From Planctomycetota bacterium (lineage in GTDB: Bacteria > Planctomycetota > Phycisphaerae > WQYP01 > JAJZKY01): a DNA stretch of 9,204 nucleotides. The stretch's first letter is position 1; the number at the start of each line of letters is the position of its first letter. Below, in pieces: positions 1 to 6,533 of the stretch. The stretch spans positions 1 to 9,204 of the forward strand of contig JAJZKY010000147.1 in assembly GCA_021803885.1 (NCBI GenBank). Reading direction: 5' to 3'. Below the pieces are notes generated by a model. The model had not been told where the DNA came from, did not search any database, and saw only the letters and a program-made list of their open reading frames with translations. Position numbers and translations under genes: made by a program.

Positions 1-1
1 A

Positions 2-52
2 TTGCGCAGCGACCGGGACGACGTAGAGGCCGGTTGTCCCGCGTGGAAGTAA
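2..52 (+). CDS. C-terminal tail of an unidentified upstream gene (partial)
   Basis: The frame starting at base 2 is open from the window edge and ends at TAA 50-52, giving about 16 residues (LRSDRDDVEAGCPAWK). The stop shares its last A with an ATG at 52-54 (TAATG), the arrangement of translationally coupled operon genes, which is the main reason to think this frame is real. A second frame is also open from base 1, because the next gene's frame has no stop upstream, so the call is uncertain. Too little is present to name a product. A UbiD-type decarboxylase would fit the neighbours, but nothing in these residues shows it. Confidence 0.35.
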   Translation: MRSDRDDVEAGCPAWK

Positions 53-363
53 TGAACGAAGAGTCGAAATTCATGCGGCGTATTGTGTGCTGTTCCTGGT
101 GGTGTCGGCGCTGCGGCCAAAACATCGGCTCGGAGAATGTAGCCCTGTACTGCCATAAACTGCCGGATGTGGTGAAAGGGTCAGGTTTTTTCGCAGGCAT
201 GGCCCTGCTGGATCACCTGCGGGATTGCCAGGGGCATGATTTTGGACCGGAGCTGCGAGCCAAGTTGGGGACCGATTTTTTGAATCATCCGCGGATTTGG
301 GAATGGTTTGGTGAACATGCCCGCCGGGAATCGCGGCTGCTGGCGGAAGAGTCGGTGGAATAG
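52..363 (+). CDS. Small Cys/His-rich hypothetical protein, possible zinc binder
   Basis: This gene encodes 103 residues from ATG 52, chosen because it overlaps the preceding TAA as TAATG and has GGAAG just upstream. An in-frame TTG at 34 is the alternative. I do not recognise the family. The N-terminal part is rich in cysteine: C13, C14, C18, C21 (a CxxC at 18-21 followed by Gly, as in zinc ribbons) and C34-H35. H55, C59 and H62 follow in a short helix-like stretch, so a CCHC-type zinc site is possible; this is inference. The C-terminal half is charged and probably helical (LNHPRIWEWFGEHARRES), with no signal peptide or membrane segment, so the product is likely cytoplasmic. It ends about 20 bases before ubiX and almost certainly shares its transcript, which suggests a role linked to quinone or prenyl-FMN chemistry. 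Confidence 0.6.
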   Translation: MNEESKFMRRIVCCSWWCRRCGQNIGSENVALYCHKLPDVVKGSGFFAGMALLDHLRDCQGHDFGPELRAKLGTDFLNHPRIWEWFGEHARRESRLLAEESVE

Positions 364-384
364 CTGCCGGTGTGTGAGGTGATG

Positions 385-1080
385 ATGCACTTTGAAAAGA
401 CCGTGGTTGTGGCCATATCCGGGGCATCCGGGGCCGTTTATGCGCGGAGAATACTCCAGGGCCTCACTGCCGGCGGCGTGCGCAGCTACGTGGTAATTTC
501 ACCGGCGGGTCGGCGGCTTTTGCATGATGAACTGGGCCTGGAACAGCCCACCCCAGGGGCCATTTTGGGGCCGGACGTGGTACCTGCGGAAGGTCAAATC
601 ATACCGTTGGCCTACCAGGATATTGGAGCATGTATTGCATCCGGGTCATTTGTCCACCATGGCATGGTGGTGGTGCCGTGCTCCAGCAATAAACTGGCCC
701 AAATCGCGCATGGCCTGTCGGAAAATCTTATCAGCCGGGCGGCCCAGGTAACACTCAAGGAACGCCGCCGGCTGGTGTTGGTGCACCGCGAGATGCCGCT
801 GGGGCTGGTGGAATTGCGCAACATGATTTTGGCCACGGAGGCGGGTGCGGTGGTATGTCCGGCCAGTCCGGGGTTTTATTTAAATCCACAGTCGATCGAT
901 GACCTGGTGGACACGGTGGCAGGGCGTGTGCTGGACTTTTTTGGTATTGAGCATACGTGGCATACGCGCTGGCTGGGGGCGGGAGCGCGAAAGCCCGGCA
1001 CCGCGACGCCACAGCCTGCAGATGCCGGCAGGGACTCGCACGGCAGCAGCGGTTTGGCAGACGCAAACAAGCCGGCCTGA
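385..1080 (+). CDS. ubiX: Flavin prenyltransferase UbiX
   Basis: UbiX joins a dimethylallyl group to reduced FMN to make prenyl-FMN, the cofactor of UbiD-type decarboxylases. From ATG 385 the product has 231 residues. It opens with the flavin-binding beta strand and loop VVVAISGASG (SGASG at 12-16), then has VVPCSSNKLA near residue 97 and the conserved block ISRAAQVTLKERR...VHRE. By alignment from memory with the Pseudomonas enzyme, the phosphate- and prenyl-binding residues are R118, K125, R135, E136 and Y165, all present. The core ends near residue 197; the last 34 residues are a Gly/Ala/Pro-rich tail beyond the usual length of about 190-210. Start 385 is preferred because GAGG at 376-379 lies 5 bases upstream; ATG 382 and GTG 370 are in-frame alternatives. 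The gene lies between the small Cys/His protein and ubiA, consistent with a quinone operon. Confidence 0.93.
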   Translation: MHFEKTVVVAISGASGAVYARRILQGLTAGGVRSYVVISPAGRRLLHDELGLEQPTPGAILGPDVVPAEGQIIPLAYQDIGACIASGSFVHHGMVVVPCSSNKLAQIAHGLSENLISRAAQVTLKERRRLVLVHREMPLGLVELRNMILATEAGAVVCPASPGFYLNPQSIDDLVDTVAGRVLDFFGIEHTWHTRWLGAGARKPGTATPQPADAGRDSHGSSGLADANKPA

Positions 1081-1181
1081 ATGGCTACGGTGCCGGTTCT
1101 GTACAGTGGATCGAAATACAACACGACAGCCCGAGCGACGATGGATTGTTTTTTTTCACAGGTTTGTTGGATTCGGCTTTG

Positions 1182-2171
1182 ATGAGCACCACAGGCACCG
1201 GGCAAAAGAACCCTGCAGATTTACCATCGGCGTCTGGAACAGGTCGGGCTGACAAGCCAACCGGATGGTGGGAACGGGTGGTAGTATTTTTGGACCTGAT
1301 AAAATTTTCGCACTCCATTTTCGCGTTACCTTTTGCCCTGATCGCCACGTTTCTGGCCTCCCGGGCCATCGGGCTGATATGGCCAGGCTGGCTGCGCCTG
1401 GGTCTGATTATCGCGTGCATGGTCCTGGCCCGGACCTTTGCGATGACATTCAATCGGTTGGTGGATCGGCATATTGACGCGCGTAACCCGCGCACAGAAA
1501 ACCGGCCCAGCGTCCGCGGCGAGATATCGCCCGCTTTTATGGTTATGGTGCTGGCGCTGTGCGGAGCACTGTTTGTGCTGGCCACGGGTCTTTTTTACGA
1601 ACTGCTGGGCAATGTGTATCCGGTGATTTTGGCCCTGCCGGTGCTGGCATTTATCGCGTTTTACAGCTTCACCAAGCGTTTTACGTGGCTTTGCCATTTT
1701 TTTATCGGAGCCTCACTCATGCTCGCTCCGCTGAGCGCCTGGGTGGCTATTGTGCCGCCGCACGGGCCAATCCTGGACTGGCAAGTGATATTTCTGGGCG
1801 TGGGTGTACTCTTCTGGACGGCGGGTTTTGATATTCTCTATGCCTTGCAGGATCAGACGGTGGACCGGCGCGAGCGGCTCTTTTCGATTCCAGCCCGGGC
1901 CGGTGCAGCCACGGCGTTATGGATATCCCGCCTGTGTCATCTGCTGACGGTTCTGGCTCTGGCGGCTTTTGGAGCAGGTATCGGCGGGGGTATGCGGCTG
2001 GGCAATACGTATTGGATCGGTCTGGCCGCAGTCGCAGCGCTGTTAACCCTCGAGCAGTCCCTGGTAAAGGCCGATGATATCTCCAGAATTAACCTCGCCT
2101 TTATGACCATCAACGGCCTGGTGGGAGTGGTGTTTGGCGTTTTATCGATTGCCGCGATTCTCTGGCGATAA
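1182..2171 (+). CDS. ubiA: UbiA-family aromatic prenyltransferase (4-hydroxybenzoate or futalosine-pathway MqnP type)
   Basis: This integral membrane enzyme transfers a polyprenyl chain from its diphosphate to an aromatic acid in quinone synthesis. From ATG 1182 it has 329 residues. Both Mg-diphosphate motifs are intact: N91-xxx-D95-xxx-D99-xx-N102 (NRLVDRHIDARNPRT) and D217...D224...D228 (DILYALQDQTVDR). Between and around them are about eight or nine hydrophobic helices; the fold begins near residue 30 (WWERVVVFLDLIKFSHS). The ending with INLAFMTINGLVG resembles the subgroup found in bacteria with futalosine menaquinone synthesis, so mqnP is a fair alternative name; that assignment is from memory. 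The first 28 residues are polar and low in complexity. The frame is open far upstream (to about 957, overlapping ubiX), but the core family start and the first ATG after the ubiX stop favour 1182. No clear Shine-Dalgarno precedes it. The 101-base gap after ubiX contains a run of eight T (1149-1156). Confidence 0.9.
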   Translation: MSTTGTGQKNPADLPSASGTGRADKPTGWWERVVVFLDLIKFSHSIFALPFALIATFLASRAIGLIWPGWLRLGLIIACMVLARTFAMTFNRLVDRHIDARNPRTENRPSVRGEISPAFMVMVLALCGALFVLATGLFYELLGNVYPVILALPVLAFIAFYSFTKRFTWLCHFFIGASLMLAPLSAWVAIVPPHGPILDWQVIFLGVGVLFWTAGFDILYALQDQTVDRRERLFSIPARAGAATALWISRLCHLLTVLALAAFGAGIGGGMRLGNTYWIGLAAVAALLTLEQSLVKADDISRINLAFMTINGLVGVVFGVLSIAAILWR

Positions 2172-2184
2172 AGAATCTATTTTT
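2156..2184 (+). terminator. Weak candidate intrinsic terminator at the end of ubiA
   Basis: GATTCT (2156-2161) and AGAATC (2172-2177) can pair around a 10-base loop that contains the ubiA stop codon, and TATTTTT follows directly. The stem is only 6 bp and A/T-rich, so termination would be partial at best; read-through into the porin leader is possible. Confidence 0.3.
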
Positions 2185-2243
2185 CAGCACCATCGCGGAT
2201 GCAGCGGGGCATGAATGGCCTGTGTTGCAGAACCATCCATACA

Positions 2244-2330
2244 CGTATCATGTAGTTATCCAGATATACACTGTTTTAACGTAAAACCGGTGCGGCTTTA
2301 CCCGCGCACAATTATCGGATTCATGATACG
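2244..2330 (+). promoter_or_regulatory. Nested inverted-repeat element (possible structured leader RNA) upstream of the porin gene
   Basis: The outer arms CGTATCATG (2244-2252) and CATGATACG (2322-2330) pair perfectly over 9 bp. After a small asymmetric internal loop the same helix continues as ATCC (2258-2261) with GGAT (2317-2320). Past one bulged A it continues as GATA (2263-2266) with TATC (2313-2316), for 17 pairs in all. Two local hairpins sit inside: GTTTTA-ACG-TAAAAC (2273-2287) and GTGCGG with CCGCGC around CTTTAC (2290-2307, one G.U pair). As RNA this would be a three-way junction ending 114 bases before the porin ATG. No known riboswitch class is recognised. It could also act as DNA, as an operator or cruciform. 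Whether it is transcribed is unknown. Confidence 0.4.
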
Positions 2331-2431
2331 ACCTTCATGGATTCCTAGCGCTGATGGCCATAATGCCTTCTGTATTCACCGGCCCGGTGTAGGGTCGCGT
2401 GGATTTCAGGACAAGGGAAGGCTGCTGTAAT

Positions 2432-2437
2432 AAGGAG
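2432..2437 (+). promoter_or_regulatory. Shine-Dalgarno of the porin gene
   Basis: AAGGAG lies 7 bases before ATG 2445, close to the ideal sequence and spacing. This fixes the porin start and implies strong translation, as expected for an abundant outer-membrane protein. Confidence 0.8.
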
Positions 2438-2444
2438 ACAAAAC

Positions 2445-3935
2445 ATGGCAGACCAAACATCCATCGGCAGAGCCAGGGGACGCCTGATGTTGGCGTCTTT
2501 GGTAGCTCAATTGGCGTTGGCCACGGTAGCGTGGGCTGGAACGCCGGCAAAACCATTAACGCCGGCCGCAGCCGGCGCAACCACCACCCAAAGCGACACC
2601 GTGGCCCAGTTGCAGAAGGAAATTGAGTCGCTCAAGTCCGCGGTTAATACGCTCAAGGCTCATCAGGATTCCGTGTGGATGGCCAAACAGCGGGCGGCTG
2701 AAGTGCGGGCCATAGTGGAAAGCACGCTGAAACAGTCGAAAAAGGAATCTCAGTATCTGGATAATCCGATTCAGGCGGGTTACGACAACGGCTTTTTCAT
2801 CCGCAGTGCCGATAAAGATTTTCAACTGAACATCAACGGCTACCTGCAGTTCCGATATAGCTATGCCGCCGCCGGCACCGCCAGCACGCCCGCCGGAGCC
2901 AGCAGCGCTCATAAGAACTACAGCGGATTTAACTTTCGCCGGGCCCGGCTGATTCTATCCGGCAATGCGTTCCAGAATTTCATCTACTGTATTTCCGGCG
3001 ACTTTCAAACCGGCATCAGCGGGGCATCGGCTGGCAACAACAACGCCTTTGCCATTCTGGATACATGGGCTGGCTATAAATTCAGCCCCATGTTTGTGGT
3101 GCGGGCCGGTTCCATGTTGGTGCCGTTCACCCATGTAGAATACTTCTCATCCGGAACGGAATTTCCCGATTTTGCAGTGGTGGAAGCCCCGTTCGATCCA
3201 GTGAGATCGGATGCCGTGGACCTGGATGGCACTCTTATTATCCATAAGCTCAATTACGAGGTCCAGGTGAACAACGGCTCCACATCCAATGATAATGGTG
3301 CGGTGGGACCGGGTGGCCACTTTGGGAATCGAATGGGCGTTTATGGCCGTGTCAATTTCGCCGGTGCCGGAAAGATCTCGGATTTCAACGACTCCCCCGA
3401 TGTCGAGGATAACCAGCACTTTGTGTGGTTGATTGGTGCCGCTGCGGGTTATGAATCGCAGAATTCAGCTTTGCAAGCCACCACCTCTAATCCCGGCCTG
3501 CCCACGACCGCCGGCAATTTCGCTTCTTACACGCTAAACGGCGGCCTGGTAAGAGCCACTGTTGACGCTCACGCCAAGTATCGCGGCTTCTCGTTCAACA
3601 GTGCAGTGTATTACCAGCACTACGACAATACGCCGGTAAGCACCTTCGGCTACAGTTCGGTGGGAGAACTGGGTTATTACGGTGAAGTAGGCTATTTCCT
3701 GGTGCCGCATAAGTGGGAAATTGCTGGTCGAGCCGGTGAGTTGCTCTTCAGCCACACCGGTCAGCACATGTATGAAGGAACGCTGGGGCTGAATTATTAC
3801 ATCTTCGGTGAAAACGCCAAGATTCAGACCGCGGTTACCTACGTCAACAATGCCGCTTATACCAATGCCAACTTGGGCACAACGGCAGGCACTAACGACT
3901 GGATCGGACAAGTGCAGTTCCAGTTCAAATTTTAA
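2445..3935 (+). CDS. Outer-membrane porin, OprO/OprP-like, with N-terminal coiled coil
   Basis: This is a 496-residue precursor of a beta-barrel channel. A signal peptide spans residues 1-31 (RGRLMLASLVAQLALATVAWA, cut after VAWA). An Ala/Thr-rich linker and a short heptad-like coiled coil (about 51-75, VAQLQKEIESLKSAVNTLK) follow and probably make a trimeric periplasmic stalk that holds the cell wall, as in coiled-coil porins of other deep-branching Gram-negatives. The barrel starts near residue 117 (FFIRSADKDFQLNINGYLQF), with the FRRARLILSGN strand, alternating aromatic and polar residues, and Gly/Asn/Ser-rich loops. It ends WIGQVQFQFKF, a beta-signal with C-terminal Phe for BAM insertion. 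The layout fits the phosphate-selective porin O/P family; actual solute specificity cannot be read from sequence. It is transcribed alone: it has a strong Shine-Dalgarno and its own terminator. Confidence 0.88.
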   Translation: MADQTSIGRARGRLMLASLVAQLALATVAWAGTPAKPLTPAAAGATTTQSDTVAQLQKEIESLKSAVNTLKAHQDSVWMAKQRAAEVRAIVESTLKQSKKESQYLDNPIQAGYDNGFFIRSADKDFQLNINGYLQFRYSYAAAGTASTPAGASSAHKNYSGFNFRRARLILSGNAFQNFIYCISGDFQTGISGASAGNNNAFAILDTWAGYKFSPMFVVRAGSMLVPFTHVEYFSSGTEFPDFAVVEAPFDPVRSDAVDLDGTLIIHKLNYEVQVNNGSTSNDNGAVGPGGHFGNRMGVYGRVNFAGAGKISDFNDSPDVEDNQHFVWLIGAAAGYESQNSALQATTSNPGLPTTAGNFASYTLNGGLVRATVDAHAKYRGFSFNSAVYYQHYDNTPVSTFGYSSVGELGYYGEVGYFLVPHKWEIAGRAGELLFSHTGQHMYEGTLGLNYYIFGENAKIQTAVTYVNNAAYTNANLGTTAGTNDWIGQVQFQFKF

Positions 3936-3967
3936 CAACCGCGAAAAGGCTATGGGTTTTGAACGCT

Positions 3968-4003
3968 GGGGCGGGCCTTTCTGGCTCGCCCCTTTCTTTT
4001 TTT
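3968..4003 (+). terminator. Rho-independent terminator of the porin gene
   Basis: A 10-bp G/C-rich stem (GGGGCGGGCC, 3968-3977, with GGCTCGCCCC, 3983-3992, including one G.T pair) closes a TTTCT loop and is followed by TTTCTTTTTTT (3993-4003). It begins 33 bases after the porin stop. It is strong and textbook in form, so the following sulfotransferase gene must have its own promoter. Confidence 0.92.
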
Positions 4004-4082
4004 GCACTGGTGCCAAGCCCCGCAAACAGGACAAAACGCGGCAATTGCAACCAAACGTCAATGCAATCGTGTAGTTATGTGG

Positions 4083-4131
4083 GGGCCTTGCAGGCCCTGG
4101 AATGGCCCGGGGATTTGCACGCGTAGTGCAA
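4083..4131 (+). promoter_or_regulatory. Two hairpins in the sulfotransferase leader
   Basis: GGGCCT-TGC-AGGCCC (4083-4097) and TTGCAC-GCGTA-GTGCAA (4115-4131) are perfect 6-bp stem-loops. The second ends directly before the purine-rich AGGAAGGAAG (4131-4140) that serves as Shine-Dalgarno, so it could modulate ribosome access or protect the 5' end of the message. A transcription start must lie in 4004-4115, but I see no convincing -35/-10 pair; TTGCAA at 4045-4050 is the best -35-like hexamer and has no good partner. Confidence 0.35.
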
Positions 4132-4146
4132 GGAAGGAAGGCTGGT

Positions 4147-5142
4147 ATGACGTGGGAAAAACAGACGGTGGTAGTGGTTTTAGGTACGCCGCGCAGCGGC
4201 ACCAGTGCATTAACCCGAATGTTGCCCGTGTTTGGCATTAACCTCGGCGACGAACTGGTCAGGCCCAATTTGAATAATCCATCCGGATTTTGGGAAGATG
4301 TACCCACCCAGCGCATCAATACCCGGTTATTGGAACTGGCGGGCCGCCATTTGGGCTGGCCGGTATGCCCGCGGGAGGCCGTGGAATCCGCCGAACCGTA
4401 CGCGGGCCTGCTGCAAGAAGCCCGAAATTTACTAAGGGAGAAATTCGCAGATAAAAACATATGGGCCTTCAAGGACCCACGGATCAACCGGCTACTTTTT
4501 TTCTGGCAGCGGGTATTTGCGGATTTGAATTATCAAGATCGATATTTGCTTGCCTTGCGTAATCCTGCCAGTGTGGCCCAGTCACTTCTGGCATCGTCAG
4601 GGCTTAAACCCTTAACCGGCCTGGCTTTATGGCTGGAGTGTACGGTGCAGGCGGTGCAGAACACGCTGGGCAAGTCATTGGTGGTGGTGGCGTACGAGCG
4701 GTTGTTGGCGGACACCCATCGGGAAATACTTCGGGTAGCGCAGGAACTGGGTATGGAGGAGCGGCTGGTGGAGGAGGAGATGGCTTATTACGAAGGGCAA
4801 TTCATTGATGCGTCGTTGCGGCATGTGGAATGTTCACGAGACGATCTGATGCGTCTGGCCAAAGACTTGCCCCTGACACTGGATGTGTACGATGTGCTGG
4901 GCCAACGCGCGACCGATGAGATCAGTGAGACGGAATTCAGGCAGCGCTGGGGTACATTGTACACCCGGTACAAGGTGGAATACCCGGCCTTTGCCGCCGC
5001 CAATTCCTGGCTGGGCAACAGCCAGGCAATATCTGTAACCGACCTGCGCCGCATCTATTGGCGGATTTCGTACCATGGCTCGGCGGAGATATGGCGCCTG
5101 GCCAAACGGGCGATGGGCAAGGTATGGCTGGAGGCCTCATAG
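4147..5142 (+). CDS. PAPS-dependent sulfotransferase family protein
   Basis: This is a 331-residue protein of the sulfotransferase fold, which moves a sulfuryl group from PAPS to an acceptor hydroxyl or amine. The 5'-phosphosulfate loop is GTPRSGTS (residues 13-20), right after the first beta strand (TVVVVL). The 3'-phosphate motif is LRNPASVAQSL (R138, S146 conserved). FWEDVPTQRIN (49-58) and FKDPRINRL (108-116) match blocks seen in bacterial sulfotransferases that act on carbohydrate or surface substrates. There is no signal peptide or membrane helix, so it is probably cytosolic or peripheral. The start at 4147 is supported by AGGAAG six bases upstream; an in-frame ATG at 4102 would add 15 residues that cover the leader hairpin and is less likely. 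It sits alone between a terminator and an unrelated secreted protein, with no PAPS-synthesis or glycosyltransferase gene nearby, so the acceptor cannot be inferred. Confidence 0.8.
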   Translation: MTWEKQTVVVVLGTPRSGTSALTRMLPVFGINLGDELVRPNLNNPSGFWEDVPTQRINTRLLELAGRHLGWPVCPREAVESAEPYAGLLQEARNLLREKFADKNIWAFKDPRINRLLFFWQRVFADLNYQDRYLLALRNPASVAQSLLASSGLKPLTGLALWLECTVQAVQNTLGKSLVVVAYERLLADTHREILRVAQELGMEERLVEEEMAYYEGQFIDASLRHVECSRDDLMRLAKDLPLTLDVYDVLGQRATDEISETEFRQRWGTLYTRYKVEYPAFAAANSWLGNSQAISVTDLRRIYWRISYHGSAEIWRLAKRAMGKVWLEAS

Positions 5143-5293
5143 GAGCGGCCGATCAAAAAGCCCAGGCCACCACGCTTGATTGGGACGCTTGCCTCTTGCC
5201 CGAACCTTTTATTCCTGCAACCCCGATGGGAGTTAAGCGTTTATGCTGATAAGAGGTGAGATGGGTAAACACCTTCCATGTGGAGATTATGGT

Positions 5294-6280
5294 ATGCCTG
5301 AAAACACAGTTGCGGGACGGAGCCGTTACGTGCTGATGCTGATTTTGGCCGGATGGTTGGCTATTGGCACTTCCTGGGCCACCGGGGTGGTGGAGGCTTC
5401 GCCGACATGGAACCGTTTGACCGATCTGCTGGGTGAGCACCATTATCATCAGGCGCTTAGCCAAGCCACGGCGTTGCTGAATTTGAGCCATAGGGGACGT
5501 GTACGTAAAGGGGTGAGCCGGTATGAGTTGCTGGAGGTGAAGGGCGAAGCGCTGTTGGGGCTGAAAATTTTTGACTCGGCCGCCGATACGTACCGGTCGA
5601 TGGCGACGCTTGCACCGACAATTCGCGAGGCGCGGATAGCCAGGGCGACGGCGGATTTGATATCCAGAAGCGTGGCGGGATTTTATGCGCCGCAACATCG
5701 CACTGAGAATGGATTAGGGCCGGTGCGTATGGATATTGTGCCCAGGTCTTCGCGGCAGGAAGCGATGCGGGCCTTTTACCATGACCAATGGATCCGCCTT
5801 AAACCGCGGATCACCGCCGCGTTGCAACGTTCAGAGTTAGGGCCGCTGCTGCGGCTTTTTGTGCCGCTGCGCCGGGCGGTGGATGCGGAAACCGCAGCCA
5901 ATCCAAAGGCGACACATGCGACGGATGATTCTCTCCAGGTGTCTGACCCGGCGGAGGCGGCGGTGGACAGCAGTACAGATCGGATCGTGGTATTGACCAC
6001 CAGGGGACTTCAGCGGATGGAAGGACGAATTAAAGCGATTGTAACATCCTCGAATACGCTGATTTTTTTCCGGCGACGGACCGCACCGCGCGGGGTTACG
6101 CAACCACAGGTTAATGAATTGCAAAATATGATTCAGACTTGCCGCGATATTTTGGCTATGATTGCGCACTTTAAGCGCGTCTTTCCGGACTTTCCGAAGG
6201 ATTGCGCGGCCCTGCGACACTTGAAGAGCAGAACTTTGCATGTTGAACACCTGGCACAAAATACCTTGCCTGCGGGCTGA
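5294..6280 (+). CDS. Secreted helical protein of unknown function, TPR-like N-terminal half
   Basis: No family is recognised. From ATG 5294 the product has 328 residues. A signal peptide is clear: basic start (GRSR), hydrophobic core VLMLILAGWLAIG, possible cuts after SWA (29) or VEA (35). Mature residues 40-125 resemble degenerate TPR-type helix pairs (YHQALSQATALLNL, then LEVKGEALLGLKIFDSAADTY). The middle is basic and helical, with an acidic Ser/Asp/Ala linker around 215-230, followed by two more probable helices ending near residue 300. Likely periplasmic. GGAGA at 5282-5286 sets the start with 7-base spacing; ATG 5243 and 5261 are in-frame alternatives. The gene begins about 150 bases after the sulfotransferase and could be co-transcribed. 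Its stop (TGA 6278-6280) lies exactly where RND-pump homology begins in another frame, so the original C-terminus may have been replaced or shortened. Confidence 0.6.
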   Translation: MPENTVAGRSRYVLMLILAGWLAIGTSWATGVVEASPTWNRLTDLLGEHHYHQALSQATALLNLSHRGRVRKGVSRYELLEVKGEALLGLKIFDSAADTYRSMATLAPTIREARIARATADLISRSVAGFYAPQHRTENGLGPVRMDIVPRSSRQEAMRAFYHDQWIRLKPRITAALQRSELGPLLRLFVPLRRAVDAETAANPKATHATDDSLQVSDPAEAAVDSSTDRIVVLTTRGLQRMEGRIKAIVTSSNTLIFFRRRTAPRGVTQPQVNELQNMIQTCRDILAMIAHFKRVFPDFPKDCAALRHLKSRTLHVEHLAQNTLPAG

Positions 6281-6495
6281 TGCCGATGGCCCTGGGTCTG
6301 GGCGAAAGCGGCCCGCAATCCGCGCCGATCGGACGAGCGGTGATTGGGGGTTTGGTCTTCGCCACGGCCACGACACTGTTCATCCTGCCGGCGCTGTATG
6401 CCATTCTCCAAAGGAACGCCGGTATAAAAACCGCATCCATTGATCCGGATGATTCGGACGGCGCCTTTTTCGATCCGATGACACGGGCGAGTTGA
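6274..6495 (+). pseudogene. Remnant of an RND efflux-pump permease (C-terminal end only)
   Basis: From about 6274 a frame reads GLMPMALGLGES, then RAVIGGLVFATATTLFILPALYAILQR, then a short acidic tail ending FFDPMTRAS and TGA 6493-6495. This matches the last transmembrane part of AcrB/CzcA-type RND permeases, where PLALGLGEG and AVIGGL...TLFVLPVLY are conserved. Only about 72 codons of the roughly 1,000-1,050 remain. Upstream in the same frame the similarity stops at once and a TGA occurs at 6244-6246. The first possible ATG (6280) overlaps the stop of the preceding gene (TGATG), so a short peptide could in principle be made, but it would have one helix and no function as a pump. The rest of the gene and any adaptor or TolC-type partner are absent. 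Confidence 0.8.
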
Positions 6496-6533
6496 GACCA
6501 CCGTGGCTGGTGGATTTTCAGGTGGATTGCGAC

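Noticed and set aside
957..1181. N-terminal extension of UbiA by 75 residues
   Set aside because: It overlaps the ubiX coding sequence, its residues are Arg/Gly/Ala-rich and unlike UbiA, and the family core begins well after ATG 1182.
2215..2430. 71-codon + strand frame between ubiA and the porin gene
   Set aside because: It has no ribosome site, its composition is unlike a protein, and it covers the inverted-repeat structure; better read as non-coding leader.
3534..4487. 317-codon open frame on the minus strand
   Set aside because: It runs antisense through the porin 3' end, the strong terminator and the sulfotransferase start, and its translation has no domain or signal-peptide features. 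It is an empty frame opposite real genes.
5172..5191. Direct repeat ACGCTTG (5172-5178 and 5185-5191) after the sulfotransferase gene
   Set aside because: It is a two-copy 7-base repeat with no further copies or flanking structure; likely chance.
6500..6518. CCACC...GGTGG hairpin followed by ATTTTC as a terminator for the RND remnant
   Set aside because: The stem is only 5 bp and the T run is short and interrupted; it is too weak to call a terminator.
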